From: Candidatus Kryptoniota bacterium | Lineage (GTDB): Bacteria > Bacteroidota > Ignavibacteria > Kryptoniales > JAKASW01 | Assembly: GCA_024641705.1 (NCBI GenBank) | Contig: JAHECO010000009.1 | Coordinates: forward strand, 1-64,000 | Length of the DNA: 64,000 nt | Reading direction: 5' to 3' | Shown: piece by piece, positions 1-10,120 of the stretch | Position numbering within the stretch: position 1 is the stretch's first letter | Layout: every line of letters starts with the position of its first letter | Notes under the pieces: model-generated | Told to the model about the DNA's origin: nothing | Database searches by the model: none | What the model saw: only the letters and a program-made list of their open reading frames with translations | Position numbers and translations under genes: made by a program

Positions 1-558
1 AGCCTCCACGTGGCCGGGCTTGACCGTGACGAGCACGTAGTTCTTCAGACTGCGTTCAAGCCGGTTGACGGCATATTCACTGCACGAATGGTCGAGATCT
101 ACAAACTGTAGATCAAGTCCGCACCGCGTACAAGCATCTCTCAGAGTCACGAGAAGCTGTTTGTCCATCGCCGCATAAAAGACTTCCTTGTAGGGCTCGA
201 CCTGCGCCTTGGTAATTTCATACGCGGGTATGAAGGACTGTCCTGAGAACTTGTTGTGAAAATCTATCTCGGCGCGGAGAAACCTTGAGATTTCGTCAGA
301 CGCCATATCGGAATCAATTTCTATCGTGTCGCGGGCAAGAAGGGTGGTGTCTATCGCTACCGATGCGACACGGCTCATTATCGAATCCTCGTTTATGACT
401 ACTGAAATCGTGCGCACCAGCTCGTCGGCCTCTATCGACTGGAGTGTTTTCTCCGCCACTCTCGAAAGGAAGAAGCTCCCGTCTCTGTGTTCTACCTCGG
501 CCATCCGGAGAAAATCCCTGCCGACTTCAATTCCCAGAACGATCCTGTACTGTTTCAT
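1..558 (-). CDS. PilM-like type IV pilus assembly protein (actin/FtsA-fold), partial, runs off left edge
   Basis: Reverse-strand reading from the ATG complement at 556-558 gives MKQYRIVLGIEVGRDFLRMAEVEHRDGSFFLSRVAEKTLQSIEADELVRTISVVINEDSI..., open to the window edge; looks like a PilM-type N-terminus. Confidence 0.5.
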   Translation of the reverse strand, partial: MKQYRIVLGIEVGRDFLRMAEVEHRDGSFFLSRVAEKTLQSIEADELVRTISVVINEDSIMSRVASVAIDTTLLARDTIEIDSDMASDEISRFLRAEIDFHNKFSGQSFIPAYEITKAQVEPYKEVFYAAMDKQLLVTLRDACTRCGLDLQFVDLDHSCSEYAVNRLERSLKNYVLVTVKPGHVEA

Positions 559-1023
559 TTACTCCACCCTCACGTGCGGCCTCATCTGTTCGAGTTTCTT
601 CTTGCCGATTCCCTTCACATTCAGGAGTTCGTCGGCTGAATTGAATCTCCCGTTCGCGGTCCGATAGTCGATGATCCGGCGTGCAGTGGCTCTGCCGACC
701 CCGGGCAGGGCAGTGAGCTCATCGATCGTTGCGAGATTGATGTTCACCGCGACATCAGCCTCCGGCGTCGCGCCTGCCTTCCTCACTATTGAATTGTCGA
801 GGCTGTCTTCCTCGTAGGCCAATATCGAGTCGATCTTCGCCGATGCGGCGGCAAAGAATTCGTCGGATGCTGTGAAGTCGAAGTCATGGGCGGTCCGGTC
901 GAGGTGAAACATCTTCACGCTTCCTCCCAGGATGAGACTGAGCGAGAGGAAAAGGAGTATCGCCGCCTCACTCTTGGTAAGGCCTAATTTCTCTTGGATT
1001 GTCCTAATTATTCTTGCCAACAT
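559..1023 (-). CDS. ComEA-like helix-hairpin-helix protein with N-terminal membrane segment
   Basis: Tail VNINLATIDELTALPGVGRATARRIIDYRTANGRFNSADELLNVKGIGKKKLEQMRPHV is a ComEA-type HhH region. Confidence 0.85.
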   Translation of the reverse strand: MLARIIRTIQEKLGLTKSEAAILLFLSLSLILGGSVKMFHLDRTAHDFDFTASDEFFAAASAKIDSILAYEEDSLDNSIVRKAGATPEADVAVNINLATIDELTALPGVGRATARRIIDYRTANGRFNSADELLNVKGIGKKKLEQMRPHVRVE

Positions 1024-1104
1024 CTGCCGTCGTCCGCCTCATGGAATATTGGGAAAGTGCCTCGAATATTCAAACGGAAGAGGCTTTTTCTTTGAGAATG
1101 GCTT

Positions 1105-2250
1105 CTAGTTTGAAGATCCGCCGGCGCGGGAAGGGGGCTTGAGATTTGCCGATCGGCCCAGTTCTTTAAGTAATTCCTTGTCCTTGCCGCTCAGCTTCGT
1201 CGGCGTGAATATGGTGATGCTGACCAGTTGGTCACCTCTTCCGTACCCGTTGAGGTGAGGAAGTCCTTTGTCGCGCATCCTGAGTATCTTGCCCGACTGG
1301 ATGCCGGCTTCGATCTTGAGCTTGGCTCTGCCGGTGAGCGTGGGCACTTCTACCTCGGTTCCGAGAGCCGCCTCGGGGAAGCTGAGTTCCAGCTCGTAGA
1401 TTATGTCATCTCCGTTACGTTTGAAGTGCTCATGTCGTGCTTCCTCGATGACGACAATGAGGTCACCGCTTGGACCGCCTCGTCTTCCTGCATTTCCTTC
1501 GCCACGGAGCGTGAGATAATTTCCTTCCGCTACCCCGGCCGGGATCTTGACTTTGATCGTCGACTCTCCGTTTATGCGCCCTCCGCCGCCGCAAGCCGGG
1601 CACGGATCTTTGATGACCCTGCCTGTACCGCCGCACGTGGAGCACTGCACTATGTTGATGAACTGGCCGAACATCGTCCTCGTGGCTCTTCTTATCTCAC
1701 CGCTCCCGCCGCATGTGGCGCAGGTCGAGGCTCCTGAACCAGCCTTCGCACCACTGCCGCCGCAGGTCTGGCACTTCTCCTGTCGTTTGATCTTTATCTT
1801 CTTCTCGACTCCGGCTCCAATTTCCTCTATTGTCAGCTTCACGGAGATTTTCAGGTCGCTGCCGCGCTCGCCCGCAGGCGCTCCCGACCTCGACCTCGCG
1901 CGCGCTCCGCCACCGAAGAAGTCGTCGAAGATGGATCCGCCGAATCCGCCGCCGAAGATGTCGTTGAAAACGCTGAAAATGTCGTTGGGGTTCGTGTTGC
2001 TCCAGTCATGGAAATCGGCGCCCTGCCGTACGCCTTCGTGGCCGAACCGGTCGTAGCGCGAACGCTTGTCCTGATCGCTGAGGACCTCGTACGCCTCGGC
2101 GGCCTCCTTGAATTTTTCCTCAGCATCCTTGTTGCCCGGATTGCGGTCGGGATGATATTGCATCGCTAGCTTGCGATATGCCTTCTTCACGTCTTCAACG
2201 GAAGCGGACTTTGGTACACCTAGTATCTCGTAGTAGTCTCTTTTTGACAT
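1105..2250 (-). CDS. dnaJ: Chaperone protein DnaJ
   Basis: J-domain [34 protein letters not shown]-rich region, four CxxCxGxG zinc-finger repeats. Confidence 0.97.
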   Translation of the reverse strand: MSKRDYYEILGVPKSASVEDVKKAYRKLAMQYHPDRNPGNKDAEEKFKEAAEAYEVLSDQDKRSRYDRFGHEGVRQGADFHDWSNTNPNDIFSVFNDIFGGGFGGSIFDDFFGGGARARSRSGAPAGERGSDLKISVKLTIEEIGAGVEKKIKIKRQEKCQTCGGSGAKAGSGASTCATCGGSGEIRRATRTMFGQFINIVQCSTCGGTGRVIKDPCPACGGGGRINGESTIKVKIPAGVAEGNYLTLRGEGNAGRRGGPSGDLIVVIEEARHEHFKRNGDDIIYELELSFPEAALGTEVEVPTLTGRAKLKIEAGIQSGKILRMRDKGLPHLNGYGRGDQLVSITIFTPTKLSGKDKELLKELGRSANLKPPSRAGGSSN

Positions 2251-2268
2251 TTAGTTCCTTGGGCTAGA

Positions 2269-2925
2269 TCAGTCTGCCGATTCCGTTCCGTTTTCTTCCT
2301 TGGCATCGGCGGCGACTATCACCTTGGCGTGTTTGATGACTTTCCCGTGCAGGGTATATCCGCGTTCCACCTCTTCCACGACAGTGTGCGGCGGGGCGTC
2401 CGGCCTGTCGACCTGCATGAGTACGTCGTGGTACATCACATCGAATTCCTTACCCACGGACTCTATCGGCTTCAGGCCCTTCTCTTCAAATATCTTTCTG
2501 AGCTTCTGGTAGATCATCTCAACCCCCTTGAAGAACGAATCGTAGTCCGTGCCTTTTCTTCCGTTGCTCAGCGCCCGCTCGAAGTCATCGAGGACGGGGA
2601 GGAGGTCTCTAATGATTCTCTCGTTTGAGAACTTGATGAAGTCCGCCTTGTCGGACTCCGTCCTTTTTCGAAAGTTGTCAAATTCAGCGGCGAGCCTCAA
2701 GAGCTGGTCTTTGTAAGTGCCGACAGATTTTTCCGACTCGGCTAGCTGCTTCCTGAGCTTCTCCACTTCGCCTTCGATGTCGCCGGTCTCTGCGCTGGTT
2801 CCGGTTGTTCCGGCCTCAGGCGCCGGCGAATCCGAGGGGGACTTGTCCTCTGGTCTTAGCTTATCGTTCATTCGGGGCAATTCTTTCTCGTTCGCGTTGT
2901 CGCGATCTGTTTGTTCGTCTTGCAT
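2269..2925 (-). CDS. grpE: Nucleotide exchange factor GrpE
   Basis: RLAAEFDNFRKRTESDKADFIKF...LLPVLDDFERAL and C-terminal GYTLHGKVIKHAKVIVA; next to dnaJ and hrcA. Confidence 0.95.
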   Translation of the reverse strand: MQDEQTDRDNANEKELPRMNDKLRPEDKSPSDSPAPEAGTTGTSAETGDIEGEVEKLRKQLAESEKSVGTYKDQLLRLAAEFDNFRKRTESDKADFIKFSNERIIRDLLPVLDDFERALSNGRKGTDYDSFFKGVEMIYQKLRKIFEEKGLKPIESVGKEFDVMYHDVLMQVDRPDAPPHTVVEEVERGYTLHGKVIKHAKVIVAADAKEENGTESAD

Positions 2926-2932
2926 TTCCTGT

Positions 2933-3955
2933 TTAGGAGGCTAATTTATTTGATATGACTTTTGCTACGAAATCCACGAGCGGGATCAGTCTGGAGTATT
3001 GCATCCTTCGCGGGCCCACTACACCGACAGTGCCGGTCACTCCTCCAACCTCGTACCGTGCCGTAATCAGGCTGTAGTCTTTCAGCTTTTCCTCTTCGTT
3101 TTCCGATCCGATCTTGACGGTGATCGGCTCCACTTTTTCACTTTTCTCCAGGATATGGAGGATCACATTCTCATCGCCAAGGATTTCCAGAATGCCCTTC
3201 AGGTTTTCGGGGAGCTCGAATTCCGGGTGAGAGAGCAGCCCCTGCGGCATACCGATATGAACCTTGTCGGTCTCCGGCATCGGCGCAAATATTCTTTCCC
3301 TCATGCTTGTAAACTTGCCGATCACCTCTTCATCCGTAAACTCACCGACTCTGTCGAGAATCGTCCCGCGCACCTCCGAGAGTCGCAGACCGGAAAGTCG
3401 TTCGTTCAGCAGCGAATTGACTCTGGCCAGCTTGCTGACGCCGACCTCACCCTCGACTTCCAACACTATGGTCTTTATCAAACCGGTCTCAAGAGAAATC
3501 ACTACCAATATCTTGGATGCGTTGAGAGACACCAATTCAATTCTGGTCAGGACCGCATCTCCAAGATAGGGGGCTGAGACCAGGCTGAGCTGTTTCGAGA
3601 CCTTTCCAAGAAGCTTGGAAGCCTCGCTCAGGAGCTCACCGGAATCGAGGGAAGAACTAAGGCCTGCGGATATCTCCGCCACGTCCTCTTCTGCCAGGCT
3701 GTCGAGAGAGATGAGCGTGTCGAGATAGAACCTGTAGCCCTTGTCGGTAGGAATCCGACCCGCGGACGTATGCGGGTGGTTCAGGAACCCGAACTCTTCG
3801 AGCTGGGCCATGACATGCCTCACCGTTGCGGAGCTCAGCCCGACACTCTTCTTCTCGGCAATGAATTTCGAAGCGACGGGCGTTGCGGTCAGGATGAAAT
3901 CGTGAACGACCTCGCGAAGGACTTCTTTTTCTCTCTGACTAAGTTCTCGTGACAT
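2933..3955 (-). CDS. hrcA: Heat-inducible transcription repressor HrcA (likely start at 3955; longer ORF to 4258 probably over-extended)
   Basis: MSRELSQREKEVLREVVHDFILTATPVASKFIAEKKSVGLSSATVRHVMAQLEEFGFLNHPHTSAGRIPTDKGYRFYLD is typical of HrcA. Confidence 0.93.
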   Translation of the reverse strand: MSRELSQREKEVLREVVHDFILTATPVASKFIAEKKSVGLSSATVRHVMAQLEEFGFLNHPHTSAGRIPTDKGYRFYLDTLISLDSLAEEDVAEISAGLSSSLDSGELLSEASKLLGKVSKQLSLVSAPYLGDAVLTRIELVSLNASKILVVISLETGLIKTIVLEVEGEVGVSKLARVNSLLNERLSGLRLSEVRGTILDRVGEFTDEEVIGKFTSMRERIFAPMPETDKVHIGMPQGLLSHPEFELPENLKGILEILGDENVILHILEKSEKVEPITVKIGSENEEEKLKDYSLITARYEVGGVTGTVGVVGPRRMQYSRLIPLVDFVAKVISNKLAS

Positions 3956-4245
3956 TGCTACCTGGATGCTCCAAATCGCTTGAAATTTAATATTTTTGCG
4001 GCTGCTAATCAAGGATAACGAGCGTCTCGATGAATCGCGACGGCGAAAAGCGTCGGTTTCGGTTTCCGTCGACGCCTTAGAACTGACGTTACTCAAGGGA
4101 CGGCGATGCGTGCGAATGAAATTGGAGGTATCCCTTTTCATCCGCGGGGTCGAGCGCTGACCGTCAGACTTCCGATCAAGTGGAGGTCCGGCACCCGCGC
4201 TCTTTCTCTTGAAAGTCCCGTGGAGCCGGGTTATTATCTTCGAAG

Positions 4246-5463
4246 ATGCCTTCATCAAATCCTTCTTCGGTAAACCTCAAAGTCGGCCTGCTGATTATGG
4301 CAATGATCATAGCGGCCGGCACGCTCCTGTACACTCAATCCATCGTCAGGAAGTTGATAGAGCGCGAGAAGCGGACGGCGCATCTGTATGCCGAGTCCCT
4401 CCAATACCTCGCGAGCGACGAGTCCACCTCGCAAGACTACAGCTTCATATTTGATGACGTCCTTGGCTCCGTTGATTTTCCGATGATTCTCACGGACAGC
4501 CACAACGAGCCGTTCCTTCCGTATTCAAGGAACATTCGGAACATCGAGCTCGATACGACAAAGTCGATAGAGCAACAGCGTGAATTCCTGCTTGGTCTCG
4601 TCAGAAAGATGGACGAGGAGTATCCGCCGATAAAAGTCTCTCTCGGAAGCGTGGTATTGAGTTATGTCCATTACGGCGAATCGAACCTGGTCACGCAGCT
4701 GCGTTATGTCCCGTACGTCGAGTTCGGTATTGCGGGCTTGTTCATTTTGATTGGATATATCGCTTTTAGCTACATCAAGCGAAGCGAGCAGTCGAATATC
4801 TGGGTCGGTATGGCCAGGGAAACGGCCCATCAGCTGGGCACACCGCTTTCAAGCCTCATGGGGTGGATTGAGCTCCTCAAATCGGGCGTTGATGATAACC
4901 GCAGAGATGAAATCGTCGGAGATGTCGAACAAGACCTCAGCAGGTTAAACAAAGTAGCGATGAGGTTCTCAAAGATCGGATCATTGCCGGAATTGCGCAC
5001 GCTAAGTGTGGGCGACGTCGTCCAGAATGTGCTCGAGTATTTCAGCAAACGTATTCCGCAGACGGGCAAGAAAGTGGAACTTACGATCTCTGGCGACAGA
5101 TCACTTTGTGCGGGGATAAATGCCGAGTTGTTCGAGTGGGTGCTCGAAAACCTGATCAAGAATGCTCTCGATGCAATGGAAGACAAGGAAGGGAAGATCA
5201 ACGTCGATATCTCCAGGGAAGACAAGTTTGTCGCAATCGACATAAGTGATTCGGGGAAAGGGATCGATATGAAATTCAGGCGCGACATCTTCCGGCCCGG
5301 GTACTCGACGAAAAAGAGAGGGTGGGGATTGGGCCTGAGCCTCGCGAAACGGATTATCGAAACCTATCACGAAGGTCAGATCTATCTCCGCGACAGCAAG
5401 GCGGGAAAAGGGTCCACATTCAGGATCAGACTGAAACTTGCAGAGTGCAACCCGGAAGCGTGA
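4246..5463 (+). CDS. Membrane sensor histidine kinase
   Basis: N-terminal TM segments, H-box ARETAHQLGTPLSSLMGWIELL, N-box LENLIKNALDAM, G-boxes DSGKGID and GWGLGLSLAKRII. Confidence 0.9.
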   Translation: MPSSNPSSVNLKVGLLIMAMIIAAGTLLYTQSIVRKLIEREKRTAHLYAESLQYLASDESTSQDYSFIFDDVLGSVDFPMILTDSHNEPFLPYSRNIRNIELDTTKSIEQQREFLLGLVRKMDEEYPPIKVSLGSVVLSYVHYGESNLVTQLRYVPYVEFGIAGLFILIGYIAFSYIKRSEQSNIWVGMARETAHQLGTPLSSLMGWIELLKSGVDDNRRDEIVGDVEQDLSRLNKVAMRFSKIGSLPELRTLSVGDVVQNVLEYFSKRIPQTGKKVELTISGDRSLCAGINAELFEWVLENLIKNALDAMEDKEGKINVDISREDKFVAIDISDSGKGIDMKFRRDIFRPGYSTKKRGWGLGLSLAKRIIETYHEGQIYLRDSKAGKGSTFRIRLKLAECNPEA

Positions 5464-5826
5464 TAAGATTGGAGTCCACCTCATCACCAGTCCTCATGCC
5501 ATGACAGGGGATGTATCACCGGCAATGGAAATTGGATAGTCTAAGCTTTCGACGCATCCTCCTCCTCCATAGTTTTAGAAGTTTAAACAGTAACCTTGTT
5601 CCGCATGGATTTTACATGGTTGTTTAGTTATGAAGGCGGAGATGCGGCATCCCCGTGAAGGTTTGATTTAGAGGGCGTTTTTCTGTTATATTTTTAAGCA
5701 GTCACAGTGATTATTGACGAAATAGCCTCTAAAATAGAGAAGCCTCGAAAAATCTAACGAATTGCAATATTACGATTTGAGGGCCGCCGTCTACAACGGG
5801 CCCTCAACAACGCCTGAGGAGATAAT

Positions 5827-7233
5827 ATGGCTGAAACGAAGGAGTATGACCTTGTTGTTCTTGGGGGAGGACCCGGCGGATATGTAGCCGCCATAAGAGC
5901 GGCGCAACTTGGAATGAAGGTCGGTTGTGTTGAGCGTGACAAGCTCGGCGGTATTTGTCTCAACTGGGGGTGCATCCCTTCCAAAGCACTTCTCAAAAGC
6001 GCCGAGGTAATGTGGAACTTCAAGGAGTCGAAGGAGTATGGAATCAGCTACGACAATTTGAAAGTTGATTTCAAGAAGGTAATCAAGAGAAGCCGCGACG
6101 CCGCCAACAGGCTCTCGAACGGCGTTGAGTATCTCTTCAAGAAGAACAAGATCGAGAAGATCAGCGGATCGGGAAAGTTCTTGAGCCCGAACAAGTTATC
6201 TGTCGTCGATAATTACGGAAAAGAGGTAGCACAGGTCGAGGCGAAGAACATTATCATTTCGACGGGTGCCCGACCGCGCGAGCTCCCTGGTGTTAAAATA
6301 GACAGGAAGAAAGTGATCACGAGTTCGGAAGCTATGACGCTTGAGGCTATTCCGAAGGAGATGATTATAATCGGGGCTGGTGCCATAGGAGCAGAGTTCG
6401 CTTACTTCTACAACGCCTTCGGCAGCAAGGTAACGCTCATTGAAATGATGCCGAACATACTTCCGGTTGAGGATGCCGAGGTTACTGCGCAGCTTGAAAG
6501 GGAATTCAAGAAGCAGGGAATAGAGATCCTTACCGAAACGAAAGTAGAATCAGCCGTCGCCGCCGGGGACGGAGTATCCGTGAAGGTATCCAATAAAAAA
6601 GGTTCACAGGAATTGAAAGCCGATGTGGCGCTTGTCGCTATCGGCATTCAAGGTAACTCAGACGGCATCGATCTGGAGAAGATCGGCGTAAAGGTCGAGA
6701 AATCGTGGATCAATGTCGACAGGGCCAATTACAGCACCGGAGTTAAGGGCGTATATGCCATCGGGGATGTAATCGGTGCTCCCTGGCTCGCGCATGTGGC
6801 TTCGGCTGAGGGGATCCGGTGCGTGGAAGGAATAGCCGGAGTCGAAACGGAGGCGCTCGACTATAACAGCATACCTGGCTGCACCTATTGTCAGCCCCAG
6901 GTGGCAAGCATAGGGCTTACGGAAGCCAAAGCGAAAGAGCTCGGTTATGAAACTAAGATCGGCCGGTTTCCGTTCACAGCTAATGGAAAGGCCATTGCGA
7001 CAAACGAGGCAGTTGGCTTTGTAAAGCTGATTTTTGACGCGAAATACGGCGAATTGCTCGGTGCACACATTATTGGACACGGAGCAACTGAACTGATCGC
7101 CGAGTTGGGCGTGGCCAAGAAGCTTGAGACTACGCCGTACGAGATAATTAGAACTGTGCACGCACATCCGACGCTTAGCGAGGCCATCATGGAAGCGGCG
7201 GAAGATGCGCTTGGACATGCAATAGATATTTGA
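5827..7233 (+). CDS. lpdA: Dihydrolipoyl dehydrogenase (E3)
   Basis: GGGPGGYVAAIRAAQLG, redox motif GGICLNWGCIPSKALL, C-terminal VHAHPTLSEAIMEAA. Confidence 0.96.
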   Translation: MAETKEYDLVVLGGGPGGYVAAIRAAQLGMKVGCVERDKLGGICLNWGCIPSKALLKSAEVMWNFKESKEYGISYDNLKVDFKKVIKRSRDAANRLSNGVEYLFKKNKIEKISGSGKFLSPNKLSVVDNYGKEVAQVEAKNIIISTGARPRELPGVKIDRKKVITSSEAMTLEAIPKEMIIIGAGAIGAEFAYFYNAFGSKVTLIEMMPNILPVEDAEVTAQLEREFKKQGIEILTETKVESAVAAGDGVSVKVSNKKGSQELKADVALVAIGIQGNSDGIDLEKIGVKVEKSWINVDRANYSTGVKGVYAIGDVIGAPWLAHVASAEGIRCVEGIAGVETEALDYNSIPGCTYCQPQVASIGLTEAKAKELGYETKIGRFPFTANGKAIATNEAVGFVKLIFDAKYGELLGAHIIGHGATELIAELGVAKKLETTPYEIIRTVHAHPTLSEAIMEAAEDALGHAIDI

Positions 7234-7239
7234 CAGGAA

Positions 7240-7992
7240 TTGAAGAAATCACTCCTCATTGATATAGGCAGAACCGATTACGCTTATGCGTGGGACCTCC
7301 AGAAGACCCTTCACAAGGAAAGGGTTGAAGGGAGGATCCCCGACGTTGTCCTTTTCACTGAACACAACAACACCTATACGATAGGCAAGTCAGGCGGAGA
7401 CGATCATCTCCTCGCCTCCGAAGAAGAGCTGCGGCGGAGGGACGTCGCCGTGTTCAAGATTGACAGGGGCGGCGACATAACCTACCACGGGCCCGGTCAA
7501 ATCGTCTGTTATCCGATAATAGATCTGAACAACCATTACCTCGATGTCCACCGATACCTCCGCGATCTCGAGGAAGTTGTGATCAGGACGCTGAGACACT
7601 ACTCGATCGATTCGCGCCGCGAGCCGGACTACACAGGTGTCTGGGTCGGGGACGAGAAGGTCTGCGCCATAGGCGTTAAGATTAGCCACTGGGTGACGAT
7701 GCACGGCTTCGCATTCAACGTAAACACGGACCTCTCGTATTTCGGGAGGATAATTCCGTGCGGTATTTTCCATAAAGGTGTTACGTCTCTATCGCAGGTC
7801 CTGGGGAAGCCCATTGAATTGTCCGAAGTCAAAAAAATCATCGCAATGGAATTTGCCGAAGTATTTCAAACAGAAATCGAAACGGCAAGTATCGAGCAAT
7901 TCAATGAACGATATCACTTAGAGCCTGCCTGCGCGAAGCCGAAGCTTCGCTTCGGCGAAGGCAGGATGGAGAAAGAACATGCCTCCACTTAA
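7240..7992 (+). CDS. lipB: Octanoyl-[ACP]:protein N-octanoyltransferase; C-terminus carries a palindromic repeat insertion
   Basis: RGGDITYHGPGQIVCYPIIDL and GVWVGDEKVCAIGVKISHWVTMHGFAFNVNTDLSYF...IPCGI are LipB motifs; TTG start. Confidence 0.93.
   Translation: MKKSLLIDIGRTDYAYAWDLQKTLHKERVEGRIPDVVLFTEHNNTYTIGKSGGDDHLLASEEELRRRDVAVFKIDRGGDITYHGPGQIVCYPIIDLNNHYLDVHRYLRDLEEVVIRTLRHYSIDSRREPDYTGVWVGDEKVCAIGVKISHWVTMHGFAFNVNTDLSYFGRIIPCGIFHKGVTSLSQVLGKPIELSEVKKIIAMEFAEVFQTEIETASIEQFNERYHLEPACAKPKLRFGEGRMEKEHAST
7924..7965. repeat. Imperfect palindromic (REP-like) element inside the lipB 3' end
   Basis: CCTGCCTGCGCGAAGCCGAAGC / GCTTCGCTTCGGCGAAGGCAGG; right arm reverse complement is CCTGCCTTCGCCGAAGCGAAGC. 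Confidence 0.7.
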
Positions 7993-10105
7993 GCCCGAAG
8001 ATACCCGGCACCAACCGGGTAAAGAAGTCAAACAGACTGATAAGGCGGGTAAAAACAACCACTCAAATGGAAAAGAGACGCTCACCGTTGAGTCGCCACA
8101 CGGCGTGCTGACGCACGAGCGGCTCGTCGATTCATATAGACTGATGTACCTCGCGCGGAAGCTCGACGAAAAGGAACTCGCTCTCCTGAAGCAGGGGAAG
8201 GCCTTTTTCCACATAGGAGGTTCGGGTCACGAAGCCATTCAAGTCGCGTGCGCGATGAATCTGAAAGCCGGTTACGACTGGGCATACCCTTATTACCGGG
8301 GACTCGGTTTCGCGATAGGAATCGGTTTTACGCCGGAAGAGATCATGCTGGCACAGCTTCATCGTGTCGAAGACGTCATGACGGGCGGGAGACAAATGCC
8401 AGGACACTACGGCAAGCCTGCGTTGAATGTACCGACACAATCGAGCCCGACGGGGACCCAATACCTTCAGGCGGTCGGAACCGCTATCGGTTGCGTCCGG
8501 GACGGAAAGGATCAGGTGGTCTATGTGTCCTCCGGAGAAGGGGCAACGAGCGAAGGCGAATTTACCGAGGCTCTGAACTGGGCTTCGAGAGAGAAACTCC
8601 CGGTAGTCTTCTGTATAGAGGACAACCATTATGCTATCAGCGTTCCCGAATGGCAGCAGACTGCGGGGGGATCGGTTTACGAAATTGTGCAGGGGTATAA
8701 GAACCTCGCGCGTTTCAAGGTCGACGGGACGGATTTCGTGGCAAGCTACGCCGTGGCGAAGGAAGCTGTTGAGCGTGCGCGCCGGGGCGAAGGGCCGAGT
8801 GTTATCGTCGCCGACGTGGTCAGACTCCTTTCGCATTCCTCTTCGGACGACGACAGGAAGTATCGGCCGAAAGACGAAATCGAAAAGGACCATGCGCGTG
8901 ACCCGCTGCGTGTTATGGAAAGTGTGCTCCTTAGTGAGAAGATCCTGACAAGTGCGGACATAGAATCGATTCAGAAAGAAGTGAAGAAGAATGTCGATGA
9001 TGCCGCTGACTGGGCAGAGAGCCGTCCGCTCCCTGATGTCTCCAGCGTCACGGAGAATGTGTACGCCCCCGCCGGGAAATATTCCGGGTTCGCGTTTGAA
9101 AAGAACGCTCCCGCGGGAAAGCCTATCGTCATGGTTGATTCGATCAACCACGCACTCCACGAAGAGATGCAGAACAATCCGAAGATGCTCATCTGGGGAG
9201 AGGACGTCGAGGACGGAAAGGGCGGAGTATTTACCGCCACTAAAGGTCTGTCTACAAAATTCGGCCGCGAAAGAGTGTTCAACTCTCAGCTTGCGGAGGC
9301 GAGTATAATAGGAACAGCCTTTGGGGCAGCGGTCCGCGGTTTCAAGCCTGTCGTTGAGATCCAGTTCGGCGATTATATATTCCCGGCTATGATGCAGCTT
9401 CGAAACGAAGTGGCCATGATGAGATACCGGTCAAATAGCAGCTGGTCGAGTGCCATAGTTGTCCGCGTTCCGGTTGGCGGCTACATCCACGGCGGCCATT
9501 ATCACAGCCAGAGCATCGAGAGTATTTTCGCACACTGCCCGGGACTATACATAGCCTATCCGTCAAATTCTGCGGACGCGAAAGGCCTTCTCAAGACCGC
9601 GATCCGAATGGACGATCCGGTCCTCTTCCTCGAACACAAGGGACTCTATCGTCAGAGTTATGCGATGGCACCTGAACCCGATGCGGACTATCTCGTCCCG
9701 TTCGGCAAGGCCTCGGTGCGTCGGGAAGGTAAAGACATTTCAGTCATAACTTACGGAGCTATGGTATACTTCGCGTTGAACGCGGCCAAGAAGATGGCGG
9801 AGCGTGGCGTCGAAGTGGAGATTGTGGACCTTAGGACGATAGTGCCGCTTGACAAGACGACGGTCCTGGAAAGTGTGAGAAAAACTAACAAGGTCCTCGT
9901 CCTCAGTGAGGATACACGCACGAGCGGTTTTGCGGCGGAGCTTTCCAGCATTATCGCGGAAGAGGCTTTCGAGCATCTTGATGCCCCGATCAGAAGGGTC
10001 ACGGCAAAAGACTCACCCGTTCCATACAGTCCCCCTCTCGAACAGGCGGTGCTTCCGAGCGAAGCGCAGCTCATCAAGATCCTTGAAGAACTTGCCGGGT
10101 ACTAG
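7979..10105 (+). CDS. 2-oxoacid dehydrogenase E1, fused alpha and beta subunits (branched-chain type likely)
   Basis: N half is TPP-dependent E1 alpha (GEGATSEGEFTEALNWAS...VFCIEDNHYAISVP); C half is transketolase-like E1 beta (NSQLAEASIIGTAFGAAVRGFKPVVEIQFGDYIFPAMMQL). Confidence 0.9.
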   Translation: MPPLKPEDTRHQPGKEVKQTDKAGKNNHSNGKETLTVESPHGVLTHERLVDSYRLMYLARKLDEKELALLKQGKAFFHIGGSGHEAIQVACAMNLKAGYDWAYPYYRGLGFAIGIGFTPEEIMLAQLHRVEDVMTGGRQMPGHYGKPALNVPTQSSPTGTQYLQAVGTAIGCVRDGKDQVVYVSSGEGATSEGEFTEALNWASREKLPVVFCIEDNHYAISVPEWQQTAGGSVYEIVQGYKNLARFKVDGTDFVASYAVAKEAVERARRGEGPSVIVADVVRLLSHSSSDDDRKYRPKDEIEKDHARDPLRVMESVLLSEKILTSADIESIQKEVKKNVDDAADWAESRPLPDVSSVTENVYAPAGKYSGFAFEKNAPAGKPIVMVDSINHALHEEMQNNPKMLIWGEDVEDGKGGVFTATKGLSTKFGRERVFNSQLAEASIIGTAFGAAVRGFKPVVEIQFGDYIFPAMMQLRNEVAMMRYRSNSSWSSAIVVRVPVGGYIHGGHYHSQSIESIFAHCPGLYIAYPSNSADAKGLLKTAIRMDDPVLFLEHKGLYRQSYAMAPEPDADYLVPFGKASVRREGKDISVITYGAMVYFALNAAKKMAERGVEVEIVDLRTIVPLDKTTVLESVRKTNKVLVLSEDTRTSGFAAELSSIIAEEAFEHLDAPIRRVTAKDSPVPYSPPLEQAVLPSEAQLIKILEELAGY

Positions 10106-10120
10106 AAGGGAGGAGAGACG

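Noticed and set aside
326-667. 113-aa + strand ORF at the left edge
   Set aside because: Antisense to the PilM-like and ComEA-like genes; low-complexity Ser/Arg-rich translation typical of a shadow frame.
3956-4245. Possible CIRCE element (TTAGCACTC-N9-GAGTGCTAA) upstream of hrcA
   Set aside because: Read the hrcA/kinase divergent region on both strands and did not find it.
8132-9160. 342-aa minus-strand ORF
   Set aside because: Opposite the well-supported fused E1 gene; no recognisable motifs.
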